Positions 1 to 4,869 of a stretch of 5,427 nucleotides of DNA are shown piece by piece. The notes below the pieces were generated by a model. That model saw only the letters and a program-made list of their open reading frames with translations. It did not search any database and was not told the DNA's origin. Every line of letters starts with the position of its first letter. Position 1 is the first letter of the stretch. Made by a program: the position numbers and the translations under genes. Origin of the DNA: Acidimicrobiaceae bacterium (GTDB lineage: Bacteria > Actinomycetota > Acidimicrobiia > Acidimicrobiales > Bog-793). The stretch covers positions 1 to 5,427 of the forward strand of contig DAIDIA010000287.1 of NCBI GenBank assembly GCA_027459565.1. The letters are read 5' to 3'.

Positions 1-736
1 CGTGGTCGGTCCGTCTGCGGAGAGCCGGGTGCGGCAACATCGTCACGCCGCGGCGTTCTTCAAGGTAGGCAATCAGCGCTTCGAACACGGAATCCGAAGT
101 CATCGCCCGCAACTCTTCGCGCAGCCCCTCGTAGGCGGGCACCGCGCCGACGAATGCTTCGGGCGAGTCGGTGCACCACCAGTGAAAGTCCTCGCCGGCC
201 GGACCCCAGTGTTTGCGTTCCCACTGCGTGATCATCGAGGTGAGGTATCCCGTGTTCTCGTCCATGAGATCGACCTGGCGCAGTGGTAGCTGCCAGCAGA
301 CATCGGGCTTGAGAAGCAGATGGGGGATGTCACGCTCCATCGCGGCGCGGTGCAACGCACAGCCCGGACCCCCCTCGAATCCCGGACGGTTCAAGAAGAT
401 GCAGGCATCATCGACGAGCGCGGTGAGCGTCTCGCCCTCCTCCTTCCTCGTGATCCCGTTCTTGGTGCCGATTCCTTTGAACTGCCATTGATCCTTGGTG
501 AGCGTCTTCGCGGCCCTCTTGACGCGCGCGATGTCCTTCTTCCCAGAGAAGTGCGCGCCGTAGCTGCAACAGCCCTGCATCATCTCGGTGGCGTCCTGAT
601 CGAGCACTCCCTTGCATCCCCTTCCGAAGATGCAGGTCCACGAACTCAGCAGGAAGGTCACATCGAACATCCAGATACGGAGTTCGTCAGGGTCTTCAAA
701 GCTGAACCATTCATGGCTGTCGGGGGGAATTGTCAC
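1..736 (-). CDS. Cysteine-rich protein with a YkgJ/DUF3109-like putative metal-binding pattern (3' end outside window)
   Basis: I do not recognise a named gene. The minus-strand frame has no stop from position 769 to the left edge, so the C-terminus is cut off; 245 codons are visible from the preferred start. Eight cysteines are present: C35-x5-C41-K-G, the pair C56-C57 in GCCSYGAHF, C112 in ACIFL, C126 in GPGCALH, C147 in KPDVCWQLPL, and C188. A CC pair followed by CxFL, then GCxLH, then KPxxCxxxP resembles the order in the YkgJ (CxxCxxCC) and DUF3109 zinc/iron-chelating families, though the first cysteines are more widely spaced. Metal or Fe-S binding is therefore inference. No signal peptide or membrane segment is visible, so it is probably cytoplasmic. 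I chose GTG at 736, 10 bp after the aroK stop, because a -10-like TAACGT lies 7 nt upstream and family-like sequence begins soon after (EWFSFEDP). ATG at 769, overlapping aroK by 23 bp, is the alternative. It probably also shares a transcript with aroK. Confidence 0.8.
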   Translation of the reverse strand, partial: MTIPPDSHEWFSFEDPDELRIWMFDVTFLLSSWTCIFGRGCKGVLDQDATEMMQGCCSYGAHFSGKKDIARVKRAAKTLTKDQWQFKGIGTKNGITRKEEGETLTALVDDACIFLNRPGFEGGPGCALHRAAMERDIPHLLLKPDVCWQLPLRQVDLMDENTGYLTSMITQWERKHWGPAGEDFHWWCTDSPEAFVGAVPAYEGLREELRAMTSDSVFEALIAYLEERRGVTMLPHPALRRRTDH

Positions 737-743
737 GGCCTGA

Positions 744-749
744 ACGTTA
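744..749 (-). promoter_or_regulatory. Putative -10 box TAACGT for the cysteine-rich gene
   Basis: On the minus strand TAACGT fits TANNNT and is followed by 7 nt and then GTG at 736, the spacing expected of a leaderless transcript. Its first three bases are the TAA stop codon of aroK. No convincing -35 box is seen and no Shine-Dalgarno precedes the GTG. Chance occurrence is possible, because a TAA stop codon already supplies the TA. Confidence 0.35.
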
Positions 750-1319
750 GTTCGTGATCTTCGCCGCATAGGTCATCAACGCGTGGAGCACCTCGCGCGA
801 CGCGCGTGTTACACCCGCGCGTGGAATCGCGACCGTCAGATCCGCGAGGAGGTAGTTCTCGCGACGCTGGTAATAGAGTGCCTCGATCTCGGCGTTCGAC
901 CGCGACGTCAGGAGCGGGCGGCTCTCGCGCAATCGGTTGAGCGCGGGATAGAGCGCCTGCCAGCTCTGATCAAGATGGATCACGAAGGCGTGTTCACGCA
1001 AGAACTCGCGCGAACCCGCGTTGTCGTAGGCGCCGCCGCCGAGCGCGATGACCGAGGGAGGACTGGCGAGGACGAGGTCGCGGAGGATCGACGCCTCGGT
1101 CTCGCGAAAGAGCGGCTCTCTCCCGGAATTGAAAAGATCGGGAACCGAGGCTCCGAGTCTCGAGACGATCAGCGCGTCGAGGTCGAAAAAGGAGCGCCGG
1201 AGACGACGGGCGAGCCGCCTCCCGATGCTGGTCTTGCCGACTCCCATGAAGCCACAGAGCACGATCGAACGCGACGCGAGCGCTCCGAGATCGATCTGCT
1301 CAGGCTCGGCGCGGCTCAT
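747..1319 (-). CDS. aroK: Shikimate kinase
   Basis: Phosphorylates shikimate to shikimate 3-phosphate with ATP, a late step toward chorismate, in the cytoplasm. The 190-residue product has the usual length and motif order. The Walker A loop GFMGVGKTS is at 23-31. D46 and D48 in FFDLD match the Mg2+ and shikimate-contacting aspartates. F71-R72-x2-E75 matches the shikimate-binding FRxxE. G94-G95-G96 is the glycine triplet, RPLL (134-137) opens the lid region, and R153 in RRENYLLAD matches the C-terminal substrate arginine. One departure is that the usual Gly-Glu before FR reads Arg-Glu (R67-E68). The frame stays open upstream to ATG 1418 and ATG 1346. I prefer ATG 1319 because it gives a normal N-terminus, has a -10 box just upstream, and avoids overlap with the divergent Nfu gene. 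Unlike the common actinobacterial arrangement, it points away from aroB. Confidence 0.93.
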   Translation of the reverse strand: MSRAEPEQIDLGALASRSIVLCGFMGVGKTSIGRRLARRLRRSFFDLDALIVSRLGASVPDLFNSGREPLFRETEASILRDLVLASPPSVIALGGGAYDNAGSREFLREHAFVIHLDQSWQALYPALNRLRESRPLLTSRSNAEIEALYYQRRENYLLADLTVAIPRAGVTRASREVLHALMTYAAKITN

Positions 1320-1327
1320 GGGCCAAG

Positions 1328-1333
1328 AGCCTA
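1328..1333 (-). promoter_or_regulatory. aroK: Putative -10 box TAGGCT for aroK
   Basis: On the minus strand CCGATTAGGCT lies just upstream of aroK, and TAGGCT ends 8 nt before the ATG at 1319. The transcript would start at or within about two bases of the start codon. The preceding octamer CCGATTAG also occurs at the aroQ promoter. No Shine-Dalgarno is visible, which agrees with a leaderless message. Confidence 0.45.
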
Positions 1334-1399
1334 ATCGGAGCGTCATTGTTGGCTCAGGGACGCGGTCCGGGTGTTGTCGTCGCTTCGCGCGGACCGCCG

Positions 1400-1405
1400 T
1401 AGACT
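1400..1405 (+). promoter_or_regulatory. nfuA: Putative -10 box TAGACT of a leaderless promoter for the Nfu gene
   Basis: TAGACT is followed by exactly 6 nt (GGCGAC) and then ATG at 1412, which puts the predicted transcription start on the A of the start codon. There is no purine-rich Shine-Dalgarno upstream. A TTGTCG at 1374-1379 could be a weak -35, but its 20-nt spacer is longer than usual. It faces the aroK promoter across the 92-bp divergent region. Confidence 0.55.
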
Positions 1406-1411
1406 GGCGAC

Positions 1412-2038
1412 ATGACAACCTCTCCCGTTCTCAACGTGACCGATGCCGCGCGAGCCTTCATTGTCGAGGCCCGATCCGGCGAAAATGAACCGTCGACGCT
1501 CTCACTCTTCCTCGAGGTCAATGGCGTCAATGGTGACAGCTACACCTATGACATGTGGTTCCAGGCAAGTGCCGATGCAGCCCGAGACGATGTGGTGGTC
1601 GCGCACGATGATCTCAGCGTTGTCGTTCTTGGCAACAGCGTCGAGAAGGTCCAGGGAGCGACACTTGATCTCGGCGACGGTGGACTCGTGATGATCAATC
1701 CGAACAGCCCGCCCCCCGTGCTGAGCGCGTCTCCGGTGGCACAGAGTGACCTGACCAGTCCGATCGAGGTCGCGGTTCTCGAGGTGCTCGAGCACGGCGT
1801 CAACCCGCAGATCGCCGCCCACGGCGGCCGGGCCGATCTGGTCGCGGTCGTGGACAACATCGCCTACCTCCGTCTCCAGGGTGGCTGTCAGGGATGTGGA
1901 CAGGCCGCAGCGACGCTCAGTCAGGGCATCGTCACCGCGATCCAGGCCGCTGTTCCCGAGATCACCGAGGTCGTCGACGTCACCGCGCACGCCGAGGGAG
2001 TGAATCCCTACTACGCCGCCCCCGGACACCATCACTAG
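1412..2038 (+). CDS. nfuA: NfuA-type Fe-S cluster carrier (degenerate A-type domain plus NifU C-terminal domain)
   Basis: Likely a cytoplasmic iron-sulfur carrier that receives and delivers a [4Fe-4S] cluster, held between two subunits by CxxC. The product has 208 residues (E. coli NfuA has about 190). Residues 1 to about 98 resemble an A-type (HesB/IscA-like) scaffold domain with no cysteine at all, as in NfuA, where this domain is degenerate. A Pro-rich linker with PPP at 100-102 follows. Residues 115-195 are the NifU domain: an IEVAVLEVLEHGVNPQIAAHGG-like helix-turn region, then GGCQGCGQA with C159 and C162, the only cysteines in the protein. The C-terminus ends in GHHH. The start is set by the leaderless -10 box. 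Sitting between aroK and aroB is unusual, and nothing in the sequence ties it to aromatic biosynthesis. The architecture is clear; strict orthology to E. coli nfuA is not proven. Confidence 0.88.
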   Translation: MTTSPVLNVTDAARAFIVEARSGENEPSTLSLFLEVNGVNGDSYTYDMWFQASADAARDDVVVAHDDLSVVVLGNSVEKVQGATLDLGDGGLVMINPNSPPPVLSASPVAQSDLTSPIEVAVLEVLEHGVNPQIAAHGGRADLVAVVDNIAYLRLQGGCQGCGQAAATLSQGIVTAIQAAVPEITEVVDVTAHAEGVNPYYAAPGHHH

Positions 2039-2062
2039 CACCTCGCGTTCGTCTTCTCGCCG

Positions 2063-2091
2063 GTCGGTGCCCTCTGGTGGGCCGACCAGAG
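2063..2091 (+). terminator. Inverted repeat after the Nfu gene, possible weak terminator
   Basis: CTCTGGT (2072-2078) and ACCAGAG (2085-2091) form a perfect 7-bp stem with loop GGGCCG. An alternative stem pairs GTCGG-tg-CCC (2063-2072) with GGGCCGAC (2079-2086), so the two cannot form together. No U-tract follows directly; the first T run is at 2104-2107. It lies in the 73-bp gap before aroB and could end the Nfu message, but this is inference. Confidence 0.3.
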
Positions 2092-2099
2092 CCAACGAG

Positions 2100-2105
2100 T
2101 AGATT
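2100..2105 (+). promoter_or_regulatory. aroB: Putative -10 box TAGATT of a leaderless promoter for aroB
   Basis: TAGATT is followed by exactly 6 nt (TTCCTC) and then GTG at 2112, so the predicted start site is the first base of the start codon. The same spacing occurs at the Nfu gene. No Shine-Dalgarno is present, and no clear -35 is seen. aroB therefore probably has its own promoter rather than relying only on read-through. Confidence 0.55.
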
Positions 2106-2111
2106 TTCCTC

Positions 2112-3188
2112 GTGACCGAAGCCATCGATCATTCGAACGCGGGCGAATCGACCTTCGATCTCGTCGAGGTCGCGCTCGGCGCACGTGCCTACGACGTGGT
2201 CATCGGCCCCGGCGCGCGCGAGGTCGTCGGCAGCTATGTGCCACCGAGGGCGCGTCGCGCGGCGATCGTGACCCAGGAGAACATCGGCGTCGAGCTCGAT
2301 CCGGGAATCGAGTCGAAGGTGTTCTACATGGGCGACGGCGAGGGAGAGAAGTCCCTCGCGACCGTTGAGCGGCTCTGCCGGGAGTTCGTCGCCTTCGGAC
2401 TCACGCGCGCGGATCTCGTGATCGCGATCGGAGGAGGGGTCGTCACCGACTGCGCGGGTTTTGTCGCCGCCTCGTATCACCGCGGTGTCGACCTGATCAA
2501 TGTCCCGACGACGCTGCTCGGCCAGATCGATGCGGCGATCGGTGGCAAGACCGCGGTGAACTTGCCGGAGGGCAAGAACCTTGTCGGCGCATTCTGGCAG
2601 CCGCGAGCGGTGCTCTGCGACACCGAGGTGCTGCGAACCCTTCCTCCTCGCGAGTACCGATCGGGATGTGGCGAGATGGCCAAGTACGCGTTTCTCGGCG
2701 TTGACAACCTGGACCGGCTCTCGCTTGAGCAACAGATCAGCGCCTGCGCCGCGCTCAAGGCCGAGGTGGTGGCGTCCGATGAGCGCGAGGGCGATCGCCG
2801 GATGCTCCTCAACTACGGACATACGCTCGCGCACGCTCTCGAGGCCGCGGGATTTGCCGACGGCCCGGGGCGCGACGGGATCGACCTCCGCCACGGCGAG
2901 GCCGTCGCGATCGGCCTCGTCTACGCCGCGCATCTCGCGCATCGCCTCGGCCGGATCGACTCGGCTCGGGTGGCGCGTCACTACGAGGTCGTGCGCTCCT
3001 ATGGACTCCCCGAGGTGATGCCGAGCGGCATCGATCACGATGAGATCGTCGCGCTGATGCACCGCGACAAGAAGGCGACCGATGGCCTCGTCTTCTTGCT
3101 CGACGGACCGAGGGGAGTCGAGATCGTCCGCGGTGTTGCGACGAGCGACGTGCGTGCGGCGCTCGGTGTACTGAGCGAGCCGGGCTGA
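2112..3188 (+). CDS. aroB: 3-dehydroquinate synthase
   Basis: Converts DAHP to 3-dehydroquinate using NAD+ and a divalent metal, the second step of the shikimate pathway. The 358-residue product has the usual length. The NAD-binding glycine segment is IGGGVVTDCAGF (107-118). VPTTLL (131-136), GGKTAVN (144-150) and GKNLVGAFWQP (154-164) are the substrate and nucleotide segments. Metal ligands are E188 in SGCGEMAKY, H237 in NYGHTLAHALE and H261 in RHGEAVAIG. DKK at 319-321 is the conserved C-terminal lysine region. Two oddities: the usual Gly before Asp in GGGxxGD is Thr112, and the gap between the two metal histidines is 24 residues against 17 in E. coli AroB, with the extra residues around 250-257 (DGPGRDGI). 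All catalytic residues remain, so an active AroB is likely; a sugar-phosphate cyclase paralogue is a remote alternative. The GTG start follows a leaderless -10 box. Confidence 0.95.
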   Translation: MTEAIDHSNAGESTFDLVEVALGARAYDVVIGPGAREVVGSYVPPRARRAAIVTQENIGVELDPGIESKVFYMGDGEGEKSLATVERLCREFVAFGLTRADLVIAIGGGVVTDCAGFVAASYHRGVDLINVPTTLLGQIDAAIGGKTAVNLPEGKNLVGAFWQPRAVLCDTEVLRTLPPREYRSGCGEMAKYAFLGVDNLDRLSLEQQISACAALKAEVVASDEREGDRRMLLNYGHTLAHALEAAGFADGPGRDGIDLRHGEAVAIGLVYAAHLAHRLGRIDSARVARHYEVVRSYGLPEVMPSGIDHDEIVALMHRDKKATDGLVFLLDGPRGVEIVRGVATSDVRAALGVLSEPG

Positions 3189-3207
3189 GTCGTGATGTCG
3201 CTCGGCC
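3183..3207 (+). other. Weak inverted repeat at the end of aroB
   Basis: GGCTGAG (3183-3189, containing the aroB stop codon) can pair with CTCGGCC (3201-3207) over 7 bp with one G-U pair and an 11-nt loop. No T-tract follows. It could slow or end aroB transcripts ahead of the aroQ promoter, but it may be chance in GC-rich DNA. Confidence 0.2.
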
Positions 3208-3246
3208 GACCCTAAGCACGGGTTCCGGCTCCGGGGATTCGCCGAT

Positions 3247-3252
3247 TAGCAT
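3247..3252 (+). promoter_or_regulatory. aroQ: Putative -10 box TAGCAT for aroQ
   Basis: TAGCAT lies in the 105-bp gap between aroB and aroQ, preceded by CCGAT (CCGATTAGCAT), the same context as the aroK -10 box. The predicted start site near 3259 gives a leader of about 35 nt. This is the one upstream region in the window that combines a leader with a strong Shine-Dalgarno. No convincing -35 is seen. Confidence 0.4.
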
Positions 3253-3279
3253 TTTGATCCAGAGCACCCGCCTGCTCGC

Positions 3280-3287
3280 GAGGAGAG
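3280..3287 (+). promoter_or_regulatory. aroQ: Strong Shine-Dalgarno GAGGAGAG for aroQ
   Basis: GAGGAGAG ends 6 nt before the ATG at 3294 and its AGGAG core is 8 nt away. This fixes the aroQ start and contrasts with the genes on either arm that lack such a site. Confidence 0.8.
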
Positions 3288-3293
3288 TCCGTC

Positions 3294-3740
3294 ATGGCAG
3301 AGCCCATCGTTTTGTTGCTGTCGGGGCCGAATCTCACGCTGCTTGGCGAACGACAGCCAGAGATCTACGGCGTAGCGACGCTCGAAGACCACGTCGGACG
3401 CGCCCGCGCCGCGGCTCGCGCGCACGGCATTGAACTCGAGCACTTTCAAAGTGATGCCGAGGCCGATCTCGTCCGCGAGATCCACAGGGCTCGCGGACGG
3501 GCACGGGCGATCGTGATCAACGCGGGCGCACTGACCCATTACAGTTGGTCTCTCCACGATGCCCTCGCGGCATTCGACGGCGTGGTCGTTGAGCTTCATC
3601 TGTCGAATCCCGATGCGCGCGAGCCGTGGCGCCATCAATCGGTGATCTCCCCTGTGGCGGACGGATCCATCGCAGGGTTCGGCGGACTTGGCTACGAACT
3701 CGCGATCGAGGCTGTGGCAGCGCTCATCGGCGCGAGATAG
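3294..3740 (+). CDS. aroQ: Type II 3-dehydroquinate dehydratase
   Basis: Dehydrates 3-dehydroquinate to 3-dehydroshikimate, the step after AroB; type II enzymes are small dodecamers. The 148-residue length is typical. The N-terminal SGPNLTLLG (10-18) is followed by R20 and Y25 in the mobile lid, equivalent to the catalytic Arg and Tyr. QSDAEADL (52-59) and INAGALTHYS (75-84) form the active-site wall with N76, and both match the actinobacterial variants QSD and NAG as I remember them from M. tuberculosis. H102 in ELHLSN is the catalytic histidine. R109-E110 and R113 complete the substrate site, and the GFGGLGYELA tail (128-137) is standard. The first Asn of the usual NGPN is Ser10, a small departure. 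It is preceded by its own promoter and a strong Shine-Dalgarno, and is followed by pepQ after 41 bp. Confidence 0.95.
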   Translation: MAEPIVLLLSGPNLTLLGERQPEIYGVATLEDHVGRARAAARAHGIELEHFQSDAEADLVREIHRARGRARAIVINAGALTHYSWSLHDALAAFDGVVVELHLSNPDAREPWRHQSVISPVADGSIAGFGGLGYELAIEAVAALIGAR

Positions 3741-3756
3741 CGCCGCGGGTGCCCAA

Positions 3757-3776
3757 TACGGTGATCGATACGAAGG
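3757..3776 (+). promoter_or_regulatory. pepQ: Possible -10 box and Shine-Dalgarno for pepQ
   Basis: TACGGT (3757-3762) fits TANNNT and would give a start site near 3769. GAAGG (3772-3776) ends 5 nt before the ATG at 3782 and supports that start over GTG 3749, GTG 3761 or the upstream ATG at 3626 inside aroQ. The promoter is tentative; read-through from aroQ over the 41-bp gap is equally likely. Confidence 0.4.
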
Positions 3777-3781
3777 CTCCC

Positions 3782-4867
3782 ATGCCCGAGATGGAGACGG
3801 CGCTGCGCCTCGGACGTCTTGTCGCACTGCTCGAAGATGCGGGTTGCGACGCGATCCTCGTGACAAAGCTCGAGAACATCGCCTATCTCACCGGATTCTC
3901 CGGATCGGCTGCGATGTTGTGTCTCACCCGGAACGAGGCGTTGCTCACCACCGATGGCCGGTATCGCGACCAGGCGCAAGGCGAACTCGAACGGTCCCGG
4001 GTCGATGCCCGGATCGTCGTCGGCAACGTCGCCGCGCAGTTCGAGGCGATCTCGCGATCGCTCGACGCAGCGACACGCCTCGGGCTCGAGTCGGCGCACC
4101 TTCCGTGGTCGCTCGCCACCAGGCTTTCTGGCGAATTCGAGGCGGCCCTCGTCCCGACATCGGGATTGGTCGAATCTCTCCGCGTGATCAAGGATCCCGG
4201 CGAGGTGGCGCGTATCGAACGGGCCTGCGCGATCGCCGACGCGGCGCTCGACGAGACGAAGCGATGCCTCCTCGAATCGCCGAGCGAGAGTGAATACGCA
4301 GCCGAGCTCGAGTACGCGATGCGCATCCACGGCTCATCGGGAGCATCTTTTGCGACCATTGTCGCCTCCGGTGTGAACTCCGCCCTCCCCCATATGCGCC
4401 CGACCGATCGCAAGATCGCGCAAGGAGATCTCGTCGTGGTTGACTTTGGGGCGATCTTCGACGGGTATCACTCGGACATGACGCGTACCTTCGTCATCGG
4501 CGCGCCGAGCGCCCGCCAGATCGAACAGATCCAAGCCGTCGCGCTTGCCCAGCAGGCGGGGGTGGACGCGCTTTTGCCGGGAGTGACCGGCGCGGAGGTC
4601 GATGCGATCTGTCGTGGGGTGCTCGAGGCCAGTGGATTCGGGGAGTCCTTCACCCACGGCACGGGCCATGGGGTCGGTCGCGAGATCCATGAGGCCCCAT
4701 CGGTCGGAGCGAGGGCGCCTGATATCCTGAGAAAAGGAATGGTCGTGACGGTTGAGCCGGGCGCGTACCTCCCCGAATCTGGTGGAGTGCGCATTGAAGA
4801 CACGCTCGTACTGACTGGCGATGGTGCACGGCCACTGACACATGCAACGAAGGACTATCTGCTCTGA
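3782..4867 (+). CDS. pepQ: M24-family Xaa-Pro peptidase (aminopeptidase P / prolidase type)
   Basis: A cytoplasmic dimetal hydrolase that cleaves the bond before proline in peptides or dipeptides. The 361-residue product has the usual two parts: a creatinase-like N-terminal domain (about 8-135, with the family signature ENIAYLTGFSGS at 31-42) and a pita-bread catalytic domain (about 142-355). All five metal ligands are present: D221 in VVVDFG, D232 in HSDMTRT, H296 in HGTGHGVG, E325 in TVEPGAY and E339 in VRIEDT. The catalytic histidines H204 (LPHMRPT) and H303 (IHEAP) are also in place. The frame is open back to ATG 3626, but that start would lie inside aroQ and encode an unrelated N-terminus, so ATG 3782 with GAAGG upstream is chosen. 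Whether it prefers dipeptides or longer peptides cannot be decided from sequence alone. Its stop codon overlaps the efp start by one base. Confidence 0.93.
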   Translation: MPEMETALRLGRLVALLEDAGCDAILVTKLENIAYLTGFSGSAAMLCLTRNEALLTTDGRYRDQAQGELERSRVDARIVVGNVAAQFEAISRSLDAATRLGLESAHLPWSLATRLSGEFEAALVPTSGLVESLRVIKDPGEVARIERACAIADAALDETKRCLLESPSESEYAAELEYAMRIHGSSGASFATIVASGVNSALPHMRPTDRKIAQGDLVVVDFGAIFDGYHSDMTRTFVIGAPSARQIEQIQAVALAQQAGVDALLPGVTGAEVDAICRGVLEASGFGESFTHGTGHGVGREIHEAPSVGARAPDILRKGMVVTVEPGAYLPESGGVRIEDTLVLTGDGARPLTHATKDYLL

Positions 4868-4869
4868 TG
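4849..4869 (+). promoter_or_regulatory. efp: efp translation start: GAAGGA and a TGATG stop/start overlap
   Basis: The pepQ stop TGA (4865-4867) and the efp ATG (4867-4869) share one base. GAAGGA at 4849-4854, inside the pepQ coding region, is 12 nt from the ATG, a little far for a Shine-Dalgarno. Ribosomes finishing pepQ are therefore likely to restart on efp. No -10 box is evident directly upstream. Confidence 0.65.

Noticed and set aside
320..757. A 145-codon plus-strand frame, and others at 2-289 and 213-491
   Set aside because: They lie opposite the cysteine-rich minus-strand gene, whose protein has ordered motifs, while these show low-complexity composition and no domain signal.
783..1334. 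A 183-codon plus-strand frame opposite aroK
   Set aside because: Rich in Arg and Glu, no motif, and fully antisense to an intact shikimate kinase.
1320..1418. Extension of AroK upstream to ATG 1346 or ATG 1418
   Set aside because: The extra residues (RQSTAVRAKRR-like) are not typical of shikimate kinase, ATG 1418 would overlap the divergent Nfu start, and no -10 box or Shine-Dalgarno fits either start.
1994..2038. C-terminal GHHH of the Nfu protein as a metal-binding tail or cloning tag
   Set aside because: Only three histidines, in a natural continuous reading frame; too short to argue for a function or an artificial tag.
1502..2125. A 207-codon minus-strand frame opposite the Nfu gene
   Set aside because: Antisense of a clear NfuA-type protein with the CxxC motif; no domain signal of its own.
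1980..3062. A 360-codon open frame on the minus strand, opposite aroB
   Set aside because: It is as long as aroB but has no recognisable motif, is rich in Arg, Asp and His as antisense of GC-rich codons usually is, and overlaps a gene with every catalytic residue in place. Treated as a shadow.
3211..3246. CCGG-rich stretch after aroB as a terminator or regulatory repeat
   Set aside because: Only short CCGG repeats with no stable stem or T-tract; expected by chance in GC-rich DNA.
3626..3781. N-terminal extension of PepQ to the ATG inside aroQ
   Set aside because: The 52 extra residues are an Arg-rich shadow of aroQ; ATG 3782 has a suitable Shine-Dalgarno and gives the normal family N-terminus.
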